Notes: generated from the letters alone by a model not told the origin. DNA of 8,417 nt from JAVBSN01 sp031556525 (GCA_031556525.1 JAVBSS010000060.1:1-8417); one strand, 5' to 3'. Numbered from the stretch's first letter, positions 1 to 7,610 are shown. Numbers and translations: made by a program.

Positions 1-740
1 TATATAAGAGATGGTGTGCATTTGGACTATTATCAACTCATTCAAGACTTCATGGTTCAACTTCGTATAGAGTACCTTGGGCTTATGATGAAGAAGCAGT
101 TGATGTAGTAAGATATTTTGCTAAATTAAAGGCAGGACTAATGCCTTACTTATATAGGAATGCTGTAGAGACATCAACTACAGGTATTCCAATGATGAGA
201 AGTATGGTAGTTGAATTTACAGGTGATAAGAATTGTGCATACCTTGATAAACAATACATGTTAGGTGACTCATTATTAGTAGCACCAATATTCAATGAAG
301 AAGGAATGGGAGACTATTATTTGCCAGAAGGTCGTTGGACTAACTTCTTAACAGGAGAAGAGAGAGCAGGCGGTAAATGGTACTCTGAGAAACATAGCTA
401 CCTAAGTATTCCTTTATATGCAAGAGAAAATAGCATTGTTGCATACGGTTCTGTAGATTCTGACTGTGTATATGACTATGCTGATGGCGTTACTTATAAA
501 GTATTTGCAGTATCAGATGAAGTATCTTCTTGTACTTACAATGATAAGACAGAGGTTGAGAGTTCAGTTTCAGTTAAGAAAGCTGGCAATCAATATACTG
601 TATCAGTTGAAGCTAGTAAGTCATGTAAGGTGGTATTAGTAAATGTAACTGGTAAGGTAGAAGGTGCTGATAGCATTGTTGAAAATAATAGTATAGTGAT
701 ATCGTTTGATGGAAATGGATCGGCTACTATAGTAGAATAA
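1..740 (+). CDS. GH31 alpha-xylosidase (YicI/XylS type), C-terminal part
   Basis: This is the last 245 codons of a GH31 family glycosidase. The frame is open from base 3 and the gene begins before the window. Retaining GH31 alpha-xylosidases remove alpha-1,6-linked xylose from xyloglucan-type oligosaccharides such as isoprimeverose. The fragment opens with YKRWCAFGLLSTHSRLHG followed by SYRVPWAYD, which I recognise as the conserved distal part of the YicI catalytic barrel. MMPYLYR-like (here LMPYLYR), PMMRSMVVEF and QYMLGDSLLVAPIF follow in the YicI order, then the beta-sandwich C-terminal domains (LPEGRWTNFL onward). The catalytic nucleophile and acid/base Asp residues lie upstream and cannot be checked. 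It ends at TAA 738-740, with 133 bases before the GH3 gene, so it may share transcription with that gene. Alpha-xylosidase is favoured over alpha-glucosidase because of the close YicI match and the xylulokinase nearby. Confidence 0.9.
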   Translation, partial: YKRWCAFGLLSTHSRLHGSTSYRVPWAYDEEAVDVVRYFAKLKAGLMPYLYRNAVETSTTGIPMMRSMVVEFTGDKNCAYLDKQYMLGDSLLVAPIFNEEGMGDYYLPEGRWTNFLTGEERAGGKWYSEKHSYLSIPLYARENSIVAYGSVDSDCVYDYADGVTYKVFAVSDEVSSCTYNDKTEVESSVSVKKAGNQYTVSVEASKSCKVVLVNVTGKVEGADSIVENNSIVISFDGNGSATIVE

Positions 741-751
741 TAATAAAACTT

Positions 752-783
752 AACCATCTAATATTATCTAATGTTAGGTGGTT
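752..783 (+). terminator. 14-bp hairpin after GH31 gene, possible weak terminator
   Basis: Arms 752-765 and 770-783 pair over 14 bp, including two G-U pairs, around the 4-base loop ATCT. It sits 11 bases after the GH31 stop codon. On the + strand no T-run follows (CAAGTGG), so termination here would be weak or partial. On the - strand the flank is T-rich (complement of 741-751), but no - strand gene is seen. It may instead protect or process the mRNA between the two glycosidase genes. Confidence 0.45.
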
Positions 784-838
784 CAAGTGGTTTAAATATA
801 CTAATATGACCTAATGACAAGTAGAAAATTTAGTGTAT

Positions 839-851
839 ATGGTATAACCAT
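839..851. promoter_or_regulatory. Short dyad upstream of GH3 gene, possible operator
   Basis: The sequence ATGGT-ATA-ACCAT is a perfect 5-bp dyad with a 3-base centre, ending 22 bases before the GH3 start codon. The AT-rich surroundings contain only weak promoter-like hexamers (ATGACA at 814-819, TATATG at 836-841), which the dyad would overlap. A regulator site is possible, but a dyad this short occurs by chance in AT-rich DNA. Confidence 0.2.
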
Positions 852-873
852 TTTATAAAATGCGAGGATAAGT

Positions 874-3039
874 ATGAATAATACAGAACAATTTATTGAA
901 AAGATAATTTCAGAGCTAACAATTGAAGAAAAAGTAGGAATGGTTCATGGAAGTGCATTATTTCATACAAAGGAAGTAGATAGACTTAACATACCACAAA
1001 TGGTTATGTCAGATGGACCTACAGGAATTAGATATGATTTCTATGATGATAAATGGGTACTAATTGATCAAAATTATGATTATATTACCTATATTCCATC
1101 TAATTCAGCAGTTGCATCTACATGGAATCCAGAATGTGCAAGAAATAGTGGTAGAGTATTAGGTGAAGAGGCAAGAGGTAGAGGTAAGGATGTAATCTTA
1201 GCACCTGGAATAAATATTAAGAGAAGTCCCCTTTGCGGTCGTAACTTTGAATATTTTAGTGAAGACCCTAAGCTAATAGAAGAAATGGTTGCACCTATGG
1301 TTTCTGGAATTCAAGAATATGATGTTGCATCATGTGTAAAGCATTTTGCGGCTAATAATCAAGAAACAGATAGAATGGCAGTAGATACTATTGTTGATGA
1401 GAGAACTTTAAGGGAAATATATTTCCCGGGGTTTGTGTCAGCTATTAAGAGAGGAAATGCATACTCAATAATGGGTGCATACAATAAGCTTAATGGTGAG
1501 TTCTGCTGTACAAGTCCTAAGTTAATTGATGATGTACTTCGTAAAGAATGGGGCTATGACGGTGCAGTAATATCTGACTGGGGTGGTGTTCATAATACTG
1601 ACGAAGCAGTTAATACATCTCTAGATATAGAAATGGATATTCAATATGAATTTGATGAGCATTATTTGGCAAATCCATTATTGGCTAAGATTAAATCAGG
1701 AGAATATCCAGAAGATATTATAGAGAATAAAGTTAGAAACATTTTAAATATGATGCTTAGATTGAAAATGATAGGTGAAGATTCTGATAATAGATTAGCA
1801 GGTACTTATAATAATATTGAGCATAGAGAAATGGTTAAAAGCGTTGCAGAAGAATCTATAGTATTACTTAAGAATGAAGACAATAGACTTCCTCTTAACA
1901 AGGCTAAGATAAAAACAGTTGCTGTTATTGGAGAGAATGGTAAGAAGGTTCACTCTAATGGAGGCGGAAGTGCTGAGATTAAGGCATTATATGAGATATG
2001 TCCACTTATGGGAATTATGAAAGAGTTAGGTGGAAATACTAAGGTCTACTATGCAGACGGCTACTATGTAACAGAAGAAGCAGAAAAGACAGAAGAGAAC
2101 TGGCAAGCCCAAAGCGCTATGAAGCAAGAAAAAGAAGAGAATGACATTAATAATGAGATATTGCAAAAGAGAGTAGAGCTTAGAGCAGAAGCAATTAAGT
2201 TAGCTAAGACATGTGATGAGGTTATATTTGTTGGAGGACTTAATCATACAATAGATTGCGAAGGTAAGGATAAGGATGAATTGTCTCTACCATATGGTCA
2301 AGATGAACTTATAGAAGAGCTTCTTAAAGTAAGACCTGATATGATTATTGTTATGCATGCTGGTTCGCCAGTAGCTATGCCTTGGGCTGATAAAGCAAAA
2401 GCTATTCTATGGGCATATTATGCAGGAATGGAAGGTGGAACTGCTATTGCAGAGGTGCTATTTGGCAAGATTAATCCTTCAGGACATTTACCAGAAACAT
2501 TTCTTAAAGATATAAACGATTGTAAGCCTATTTCAAATGGACAATTTGGACTTGAAGGTTCAGTAGAGTACACAGAAGGAATAATGGTGGGGTACCGTCA
2601 ATATGATTCTGACAATACAGACGTGTTATATCCATTTGGACATGGACTTTCATATACAACATTTGATTACAGTGATTTAGACATTCAAGTAGTTGAGAAT
2701 GAAGAAGATGTAGATGTAAATGTATCATTTGACATTGAGAATACAGGTTCTATGGCAGGAGCAACGGTTGCTCAATTATATGTTAAGGATGTTGAGGCTT
2801 CCGTTAGTAGACCGTCTCATGAACTCAAAGGTTTCTCTAAAGAATATTTAGAGGCTGGTGAGAAACGCAAAATAACAATGACTCTTAATAAAGATGCATT
2901 TGATTTTTACAGTGTTGAAGAAGGCAAGTTTGTCTTAGAGGCTGGTGCATTTGTAATAGAAATCGGACAAAGTTCAAGAGATATATGCTTCAGTAAAGAG
3001 ATTAATATAACTAAGAACTATGTAAGAGATACATTTTAA
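874..3039 (+). CDS. GH3 family beta-glycosidase (beta-glucosidase/beta-xylosidase)
   Basis: This 721-residue GH3 enzyme removes beta-linked sugars from the non-reducing end of oligosaccharides by a retaining mechanism. The N-terminal barrel (about 10-300) contains SDGPTGIR (46-53), the substrate-binding KHFAANNQE (156-164) and VISDWGG, whose Asp235 is the expected nucleophile. The alpha/beta sandwich domain (about 320-590) contains a GGGSAEIK stretch (363-370) and DCEGKDKDELSLP, where Glu463 is the likely acid/base. YPFGHGLSYTTF (586-597) leads into a C-terminal fibronectin III-like domain (about 610-705) with SRPSHELKGF. The length fits a GH3 enzyme without a PA14 insert. No signal peptide or membrane segment is seen, so it is probably cytoplasmic. 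The start is supported by GAGG at 864-867, six bases before ATG. Exact substrate (glucoside, xyloside or arabinoside) cannot be read from sequence; the alpha-xylosidase and xylulokinase neighbours favour hemicellulose oligosaccharides. Confidence 0.93.
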   Translation: MNNTEQFIEKIISELTIEEKVGMVHGSALFHTKEVDRLNIPQMVMSDGPTGIRYDFYDDKWVLIDQNYDYITYIPSNSAVASTWNPECARNSGRVLGEEARGRGKDVILAPGINIKRSPLCGRNFEYFSEDPKLIEEMVAPMVSGIQEYDVASCVKHFAANNQETDRMAVDTIVDERTLREIYFPGFVSAIKRGNAYSIMGAYNKLNGEFCCTSPKLIDDVLRKEWGYDGAVISDWGGVHNTDEAVNTSLDIEMDIQYEFDEHYLANPLLAKIKSGEYPEDIIENKVRNILNMMLRLKMIGEDSDNRLAGTYNNIEHREMVKSVAEESIVLLKNEDNRLPLNKAKIKTVAVIGENGKKVHSNGGGSAEIKALYEICPLMGIMKELGGNTKVYYADGYYVTEEAEKTEENWQAQSAMKQEKEENDINNEILQKRVELRAEAIKLAKTCDEVIFVGGLNHTIDCEGKDKDELSLPYGQDELIEELLKVRPDMIIVMHAGSPVAMPWADKAKAILWAYYAGMEGGTAIAEVLFGKINPSGHLPETFLKDINDCKPISNGQFGLEGSVEYTEGIMVGYRQYDSDNTDVLYPFGHGLSYTTFDYSDLDIQVVENEEDVDVNVSFDIENTGSMAGATVAQLYVKDVEASVSRPSHELKGFSKEYLEAGEKRKITMTLNKDAFDFYSVEEGKFVLEAGAFVIEIGQSSRDICFSKEINITKNYVRDTF

Positions 3040-3062
3040 TAAATATATGGAGGAGGCAGGGC

Positions 3063-4532
3063 ATGTATTATATTGGTATTGATTTGGGAACTTCAGCAGT
3101 AAAGCTTTTGCTTATGGATTCTGAAGGAGCAATTGTAAACATTGTTTCAAAAGAATATCCACTAAGTTTTCCGAAGTCAGGTTGGTCTGAGCAAGCACCA
3201 GAAGATTGGTATAAGCAAACCATTGCAGGGATTAAGGAATTAATAGCTGATGTTGATAAGAGTGAAATAGCAGGAATAAGCTTTGGTGGTCAAATGCATG
3301 GATTAGTAGTACTTGACAGTGAAGACAGAGTAATAAGACCTGCAATATTATGGAATGATGGAAGAACAACTAAAGAATGTGAATATTTAAATAATGTAAT
3401 TGGTGCAGATAAGCTATCACAGTATACAGCAAATATTGCATTTACAGGATTTACAGCACCTAAGTTATTATGGATGAAAGAAAATGAGCCAGACAAATTT
3501 GCTAGTATTAATAAAATAATGCTTCCAAAGGATTATATAGCATACATGCTTACAGGGGTTCATGCGACAGATGTTTCAGATGCATCAGGAATGTTATTGT
3601 TTGATGTTAAGAATAGATGTTGGTCTAAGGAAATGTGTGATATATGCAGTGTTAAGGAAGAACAACTTGCTAAGATATTTGAGAGCTATGAGATAATAGG
3701 AACTGTTAAGGCTGATATTGCTAGTGAACTTGGAATTAGTGATGATGTAAAAGTGGCAGCAGGTGCAGGAGATAATGCAGCGGCAGCAGTAGGAACAGGC
3801 ACAGTAGGTGATGGCAGATGTAACATATCACTTGGAACAAGCGGAACTATATTTATATCATCAGACAAATTCGGAGTAGATTCAAACAATGCACTTCACT
3901 CATTTGCACATGCAAATGGACACTATCATTTAATGGGATGTATGTTATCGGCAGCATCATGTAATAAATGGTGGATGGATGATATAATTGGAACAACTGA
4001 TTATGTGACTGAGCAAGCAAATATTGATAAGCTTGGTGAAAACACAGTGTATTTCTTACCATATCTTATGGGTGAGCGTTCTCCTCATAATGATCCTGAT
4101 GCAAGAGGAACATTTATAGGAATGGCTATGGATACATCAAGAAGTGATATGACACAAGCTGTATTAGAGGGAGTTGCATTTGCACTAAGGGATTCATTTG
4201 AAGTAGCCAAATCATTAGGTATACATATTGAAAGAACTAAAATCTGTGGTGGTGGTGCAAAAAGTCCTCTATGGAAGAAGATAATAGCAAATGTACTTAA
4301 TGTTAAGGTTGATGTAATTGAAAGTGAAGAAGGCCCAGCACTTGGAGGAGCTATGCTTGCAGCAGTAGGTTGTGGCGAATATGCTTCCGTAGAAGAGATT
4401 GCAGACAAAATTGTTAAGGTTATAGACACTGTTGAACCTGATGAAGAGATTGCTGCTAAGTATGAAGCTCAGTATGATAAGTTCAAGCAGATATATCCAA
4501 TCTGCAAACCTATATATAAAATAATTAACTAG
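3063..4532 (+). CDS. xylB: Xylulokinase (FGGY carbohydrate kinase)
   Basis: This 489-residue FGGY kinase would phosphorylate D-xylulose with ATP to give D-xylulose 5-phosphate in the cytoplasm. The N-terminal phosphate-binding segment is YYIGIDLGTSAVKLLLMD. GISFGGQMHGLVVLD contains the M78-H79-G80 element that in XylB proteins contacts the sugar, and RPAILWNDGRT follows, as in E. coli XylB. VAAGAGDNAAAAVGTG carries Asp237 in the position of the catalytic Asp, and LGTSGTIF and the C-terminal GGGAKSPLWKKIIAN complete the ATP-binding half. Length matches E. coli XylB (about 484). GGAGGAGG at 3049-3056 lies six bases before ATG, and the gene starts 23 bases after the GH3 stop, indicating one transcription unit. 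FGGY members differ in sugar choice, but the MHG and WNDGR motifs make xylulose the best call over ribulose or fuculose. Confidence 0.92.
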   Translation: MYYIGIDLGTSAVKLLLMDSEGAIVNIVSKEYPLSFPKSGWSEQAPEDWYKQTIAGIKELIADVDKSEIAGISFGGQMHGLVVLDSEDRVIRPAILWNDGRTTKECEYLNNVIGADKLSQYTANIAFTGFTAPKLLWMKENEPDKFASINKIMLPKDYIAYMLTGVHATDVSDASGMLLFDVKNRCWSKEMCDICSVKEEQLAKIFESYEIIGTVKADIASELGISDDVKVAAGAGDNAAAAVGTGTVGDGRCNISLGTSGTIFISSDKFGVDSNNALHSFAHANGHYHLMGCMLSAASCNKWWMDDIIGTTDYVTEQANIDKLGENTVYFLPYLMGERSPHNDPDARGTFIGMAMDTSRSDMTQAVLEGVAFALRDSFEVAKSLGIHIERTKICGGGAKSPLWKKIIANVLNVKVDVIESEEGPALGGAMLAAVGCGEYASVEEIADKIVKVIDTVEPDEEIAAKYEAQYDKFKQIYPICKPIYKIIN

Positions 4533-4548
4533 TAGAAGGAGTGAAACC

Positions 4549-5166
4549 ATGAAGATAAGTAATGTTACAGATTCAAATTTTAAGAAATATGGAAAGGTAG
4601 TTGAAGGTTATGACTTTACTGAATTAATGAAGGTTATGGAAAACGCTCCACTACCAAGTGATGTTATATATGAGCCTTCGATTAAAGAATTAGAGGAATT
4701 AGAAGTAGCTACAAAGTTATCACAGGTTGCTTACGGTGAGATGCCTATTCAGATGGGTTATTGTAATGGTAATAATTATATGTTAAATGCAGTTGAATAT
4801 CACAGGGATTCAGAGATTAATATTGCTGTAACAGATGCAATTTTAATTCTTGGAAGTCAGCAAGATATAGAGGCTGACAACACATATGATACATCTAAGA
4901 TGGAAGCATTTCTTGTGCCAGCAGGTGTAGGTGTTGAATTATATGGAACAACTCTTCATTATGCACCATGTAATGTGAGTGAAGATGGATTCAAAGTAGT
5001 TGTAGTACTTCCAAGAGGAACAAATTATCCTCTTGATACAGAACATAAAGGCAATGAAGATTCTTTATTAGCAGCTAAGAATAAATGGCTTATTGGTCAT
5101 CCAGAAGGTGGATTGCCAGAGGGTTCATTTATAGGTCTTGTAGGTGAGAATCTAACAATAAAGTAA
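4549..5166 (+). CDS. DUF4867-like protein, probable AllA/cupin-type sugar-pathway protein
   Basis: This is a 205-residue soluble protein of unproven function. I recall this type as DUF4867, a family seen beside sugar kinases and FucI-like isomerases in Firmicutes; the name is from memory. The core (about 60-160) resembles ureidoglycolate lyase/AllA-type cupins: VEYHRDSEINIAV with His85 and Glu89, then AFLVPAGVGVELYGTTLHYAPC with His137, then a strand KVVVVLPRGTNYP. His85, Glu89 and His137 could form a metal site; this is inference from the pattern. It has no signal peptide or membrane segment. AAGGAG at 4536-4541 lies seven bases before ATG, and the gap after xylB is 16 bases, so it is surely co-translated with the kinase and isomerase. 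A role as sugar epimerase, mutarotase or lyase on an intermediate of the same pathway is plausible but not shown. Confidence 0.75.
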   Translation: MKISNVTDSNFKKYGKVVEGYDFTELMKVMENAPLPSDVIYEPSIKELEELEVATKLSQVAYGEMPIQMGYCNGNNYMLNAVEYHRDSEINIAVTDAILILGSQQDIEADNTYDTSKMEAFLVPAGVGVELYGTTLHYAPCNVSEDGFKVVVVLPRGTNYPLDTEHKGNEDSLLAAKNKWLIGHPEGGLPEGSFIGLVGENLTIK

Positions 5167-5194
5167 TAATATAAAATATGGAGGTTATAGAACA

Positions 5195-6670
5195 ATGAAC
5201 AATATGCCAAAGGAAAAAATAGCAATAGTAGCAGTTAGCCGTGACTGTTTCCCAATGAGTTTATCTGAGAACAGAAGAAAGGCAGTAGCAGAGTCTTACA
5301 CAAAAAAATATGGTGAGATATATGAGTGTCCTGTATGTATTGAAAATGAATTAGATATGAGAAAGGCACTTGCAGATATTAACGAAGCAGGCTGTAATGC
5401 ATTAGTAGTATACTTAGGTAATTTTGGACCTGAATCAGCAGAAACATTATTAATAAAAGAATTTAATGGTCCAGCTATGGTTATAGCGGCAGCAGAAGAA
5501 GCAGGCGATAAGTTATTAGATGATAGAGGCGATGCTTACTGTGGTATGTTAAATGCAAGCTATAACTTAAAGCTTCGTAACTTAACAGCATACATTCCTG
5601 AGTATCCAGTGGGAACTGCTGATGAATGTGCAGATATGATTAAGGACTTCTCTCTAATTGCTAGAGGAATTATTGGATTAAGAAACCTTAAGATTATTAG
5701 TTTTGGACCAAGACCACAAGATTTCTTAGCATGTAATGCACCAATTAAACAATTATATAATTTAGGTGTAGAAATAGAAGAAAACTCAGAGCTTGATTTA
5801 TTTGAAGCATTTAACAATCATGCAGAAGATCCTAGAATAGCAGAAGTTGCAGCAGATATGGCAGCAGAGCTAGGAACAGGAAATAAGAAGCCAGAGATAC
5901 TTAACAAATTAGCTCAGTATGAATTAACATTACTTGATTGGGTTGAGGCTCATAAGGGAAGTCGTGATTTTGTAGCAATAGCAGGAAAATGCTGGCCAGC
6001 ATTCCAGACTCAATTTGGATTTGTACCATGTTATGTTAACAGTCGTTTAACTAAGATGGGAATACCTGTATCATGTGAAGTTGATATTTATGGTGCATTA
6101 AGTGAATTTATTGGAACAGTAATAAGTGAAGATACAGTTACATTATTAGATATAAATAATTCAGTACCAGCAGATATGTACAATGAAGAGATTAAAGGCA
6201 AATATAACTATACTCTTAAAGATACATTTATGGGCTTCCATTGTGGAAACACAGCTTCAACAAAATTATCATTCTGTGAGATGAGAAATCAGAAGATAAT
6301 GGCTAGAAGTCTTCCGGAAGAAGTAACAAATGGAACTTTAGAAGGTGACATTATGCCAGGAGAGATAACATTCTTTAGATTACAAAGCACATCAGATGCT
6401 AAGCTTCGTGCATACATAGCAGAAGGTGAAGTATTACCAGTTGCAACACGTTCATTTGGCGCAATTGGAATATTTGCAATAGCCCAGATGGGAAGATTCT
6501 ATCGTCATGTACTAATCGAGAAGAATTATCCTCATCATGGAGCAGTAACATTCGGACATCACGGAAAGCTTCTATATGAAGTATTCAAATATGTTGGAGT
6601 TGCAGCCGATGAGATTGACTTCAATCAACCAAAGGGAATGATGTACCCAACAGAGAATCCATTTAATTAA
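5195..6670 (+). CDS. L-fucose isomerase family protein (FucI/AraA-like aldose isomerase)
   Basis: This 491-residue protein belongs to the L-fucose/L-arabinose isomerase superfamily, Mn-dependent cytoplasmic enzymes that interconvert aldoses and ketoses. The N-terminal Rossmann-like part (8-170) includes NALVVYLGNFGPE, where FucI and AraA proteins have a similar strand-loop. The active-site half has CEVDIYGALSEF with Glu295 and TLLDINNS with Asp319. Their 24-residue spacing equals that of the metal ligands Glu337 and Asp361 that I recall for E. coli FucI. FHCGN (His349) and HHGAVTFGHHG (447-457) offer the His ligand. It is shorter than classical FucI (about 590) and nearer AraA length (about 500). 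GGAGG at 5180-5184 is ten bases before ATG; the in-frame ATG at codon 4 is less well placed. Last gene of the operon, 28 bases after the DUF4867 gene. With no fuculose aldolase beside it and XylB next door, the substrate may be a pentose. Substrate is not determined. Confidence 0.85.
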   Translation: MNNMPKEKIAIVAVSRDCFPMSLSENRRKAVAESYTKKYGEIYECPVCIENELDMRKALADINEAGCNALVVYLGNFGPESAETLLIKEFNGPAMVIAAAEEAGDKLLDDRGDAYCGMLNASYNLKLRNLTAYIPEYPVGTADECADMIKDFSLIARGIIGLRNLKIISFGPRPQDFLACNAPIKQLYNLGVEIEENSELDLFEAFNNHAEDPRIAEVAADMAAELGTGNKKPEILNKLAQYELTLLDWVEAHKGSRDFVAIAGKCWPAFQTQFGFVPCYVNSRLTKMGIPVSCEVDIYGALSEFIGTVISEDTVTLLDINNSVPADMYNEEIKGKYNYTLKDTFMGFHCGNTASTKLSFCEMRNQKIMARSLPEEVTNGTLEGDIMPGEITFFRLQSTSDAKLRAYIAEGEVLPVATRSFGAIGIFAIAQMGRFYRHVLIEKNYPHHGAVTFGHHGKLLYEVFKYVGVAADEIDFNQPKGMMYPTENPFN

Positions 6671-6689
6671 TAACCTTCCTTAATATATA

Positions 6690-6731
6690 AACTACCTCGC
6701 TAGAATGAACTGGCGGGGTAGTTTTTTGTTT
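6690..6731 (+). terminator. Strong intrinsic terminator of the sugar operon
   Basis: Arms 6690-6703 and 6710-6723 form a 14-bp GC-containing stem with two G-U pairs and the 6-base loop AATGAA. T6722-T6727, G and TTT follow directly. It begins 19 bases after the isomerase stop codon and ends the operon. Confidence 0.93.
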
Positions 6732-6758
6732 AACTGTTTCCAAAATAGAAATAGTTAA
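6730..6758. other. Second hairpin just after the operon terminator
   Basis: Arms 6730-6740 and 6748-6758 pair over 11 bp, with one G-U pair, around the 7-base loop CAAAATA. It lies between the operon terminator and the next promoter. It is AT-rich and weaker than the terminator before it, with no clear T-run. It may be a backup terminator, or nothing. Confidence 0.35.
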
Positions 6759-6770
6759 TTTGAAATAGTA

Positions 6771-6799
6771 TTTACATATATGACAGTTTGTGATATAAT
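6771..6799 (+). promoter_or_regulatory. Extended -10 sigma-A promoter for the nuclease remnant
   Basis: TTTACA (6771-6776, one change from consensus) and a perfect TATAAT (6794-6799) are separated by exactly 17 bases. A TGA triplet just before the -10 box gives the extended -10 motif. Transcription would start near 6806, leaving a leader of about 115 bases before the ATG at 6921. The promoter is intact although the gene it drives is broken. Confidence 0.85.
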
Positions 6800-6809
6800 A
6801 ATATTTACA

Positions 6810-6823
6810 AATTTACGTAAATT
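6810..6823. promoter_or_regulatory. 14-bp perfect palindrome near the transcription start
   Basis: AATTTACGTAAATT is a perfect 14-bp palindrome about 10 bases after the -10 box, so it covers or follows the predicted start point. A dimeric repressor bound here would block transcription. No regulator gene is visible in the window. The site type is inferred from symmetry and position only. Confidence 0.45.
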
Positions 6824-6920
6824 CGCATTGAATCTATTTAATCTAAGAAATAATTCTTATTTAATCCCTTAAACAAATTAAAAGACTATATAATCGACAA
6901 ACAAAGGAGACAGTATAATT

Positions 6921-7490
6921 ATGAGTGGGTATTACGAACGATATATGATGTCAAAAGATAAAATATCATTAGAAAAGATAAATGCTTTAGAAGTTAATCC
7001 ATTTCTTGATACTTATATAATAGAATTTTTAGAGTTATCCAGTGATTATAAAGAACAAGATCTTCAAAAAGGTTTAGTTCAAAAAATGAAAGAGTTTATT
7101 TTAGAATTGGGAAAGGATTTTACATACATTGATAAGGAATATAAAGTACAAGTAGGAAATGAAGATTATGCTATAGATTTGTTGTTTTATCATAGAGGAT
7201 TACAATGTTTAGTAGCCATAGAATTGAAAATTGGAAAGTTTAAGCCTGAATATATATCTAAGATGGATTTTTATTTAGAGGCAATGGATAGGTAGGTGAA
7301 AAAGGAGTATGAAAATCCAAGTGTTGGGTTAATACTATGTGCTGATAAAAATGATGAAGTTGTAGAATATGCAATGAGCAGAACAATGTCGCCTATGTTA
7401 GTTTCACAGTACCAGTTAAATTTGCCAGATAAAATGATGTTACAAAGAAAATTACAGGAGTTAATAAGCTTGTCAGAAAGCGAAAATTGA
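6921..7490 (+). pseudogene. Truncated, interrupted DUF1016/YhcG-type PDDEXK nuclease gene
   Basis: The reading frame encodes the C-terminal nuclease half of a DUF1016 (YhcG-like) PDDEXK family protein. These proteins are usually about 330-370 residues and start with a separate DUF1016 N-terminal domain that is absent here. The visible part starts at SGYYERYMMSKDK, then NPFLDTYIIEFLEL, then VQVGNEDYAIDLLFYHRG with Asp86, and VAIELKIGKFKPEY with Glu101 and Lys103, so the D...ExK residues are intact. At 7293-7295 an in-frame TAG interrupts the frame. The next codons, starting VKKEYENPSVGLILC, continue the same domain without a shift to TGA 7488-7490. AAAGGAGA at 6903-6910 is a good ribosome site for ATG 6921, and a stop at 6891-6893 blocks upstream extension in this frame. 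The GTG at 7296 has no ribosome site of its own. DUF1016 genes are often in defence or mobile regions; their role is not settled. Most likely a decayed accessory gene, although stop-codon readthrough is possible. Confidence 0.8.
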
Positions 7491-7516
7491 ATTGTGTCAC
7501 CAGTGGTGACACAATT
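7490..7516. repeat. Perfect 12-bp inverted repeat overlapping the nuclease stop codon
   Basis: Arms 7490-7501 and 7505-7516 are perfect complements around the 3-base centre AGT. The left arm begins on the last base of the TGA stop codon. There is no T-run after it, so it is not a standard intrinsic terminator. A 3-base centre is tight for an RNA loop, so the repeat may act as a DNA site or as a longer-loop hairpin. It may mark an edge of inserted DNA. Confidence 0.7.
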
Positions 7517-7610
7517 GAAGTAAGAATGATGATATAAGTGAAGATGGAATCATGGTTTTATGTAGGGCTTGTGATAAATACTTGAAACTATTGTCTATTG
7601 CAGATACAGA

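Noticed and set aside
3290..4550. Several long open frames on the - strand opposite xylB, and others at 2528-2728, 5560-5817 and 8045-8329
   Set aside because: They lie antisense to clear, well-conserved genes or to the T-box leader, have no ribosome sites or recognisable domains, and read as low-complexity Leu/Ser/Ile-rich shadows.
7296..7490. A separate small gene starting at GTG 7296
   Set aside because: It has no ribosome site and directly continues the nuclease domain in the same frame after the TAG, so it is the second piece of the broken gene.
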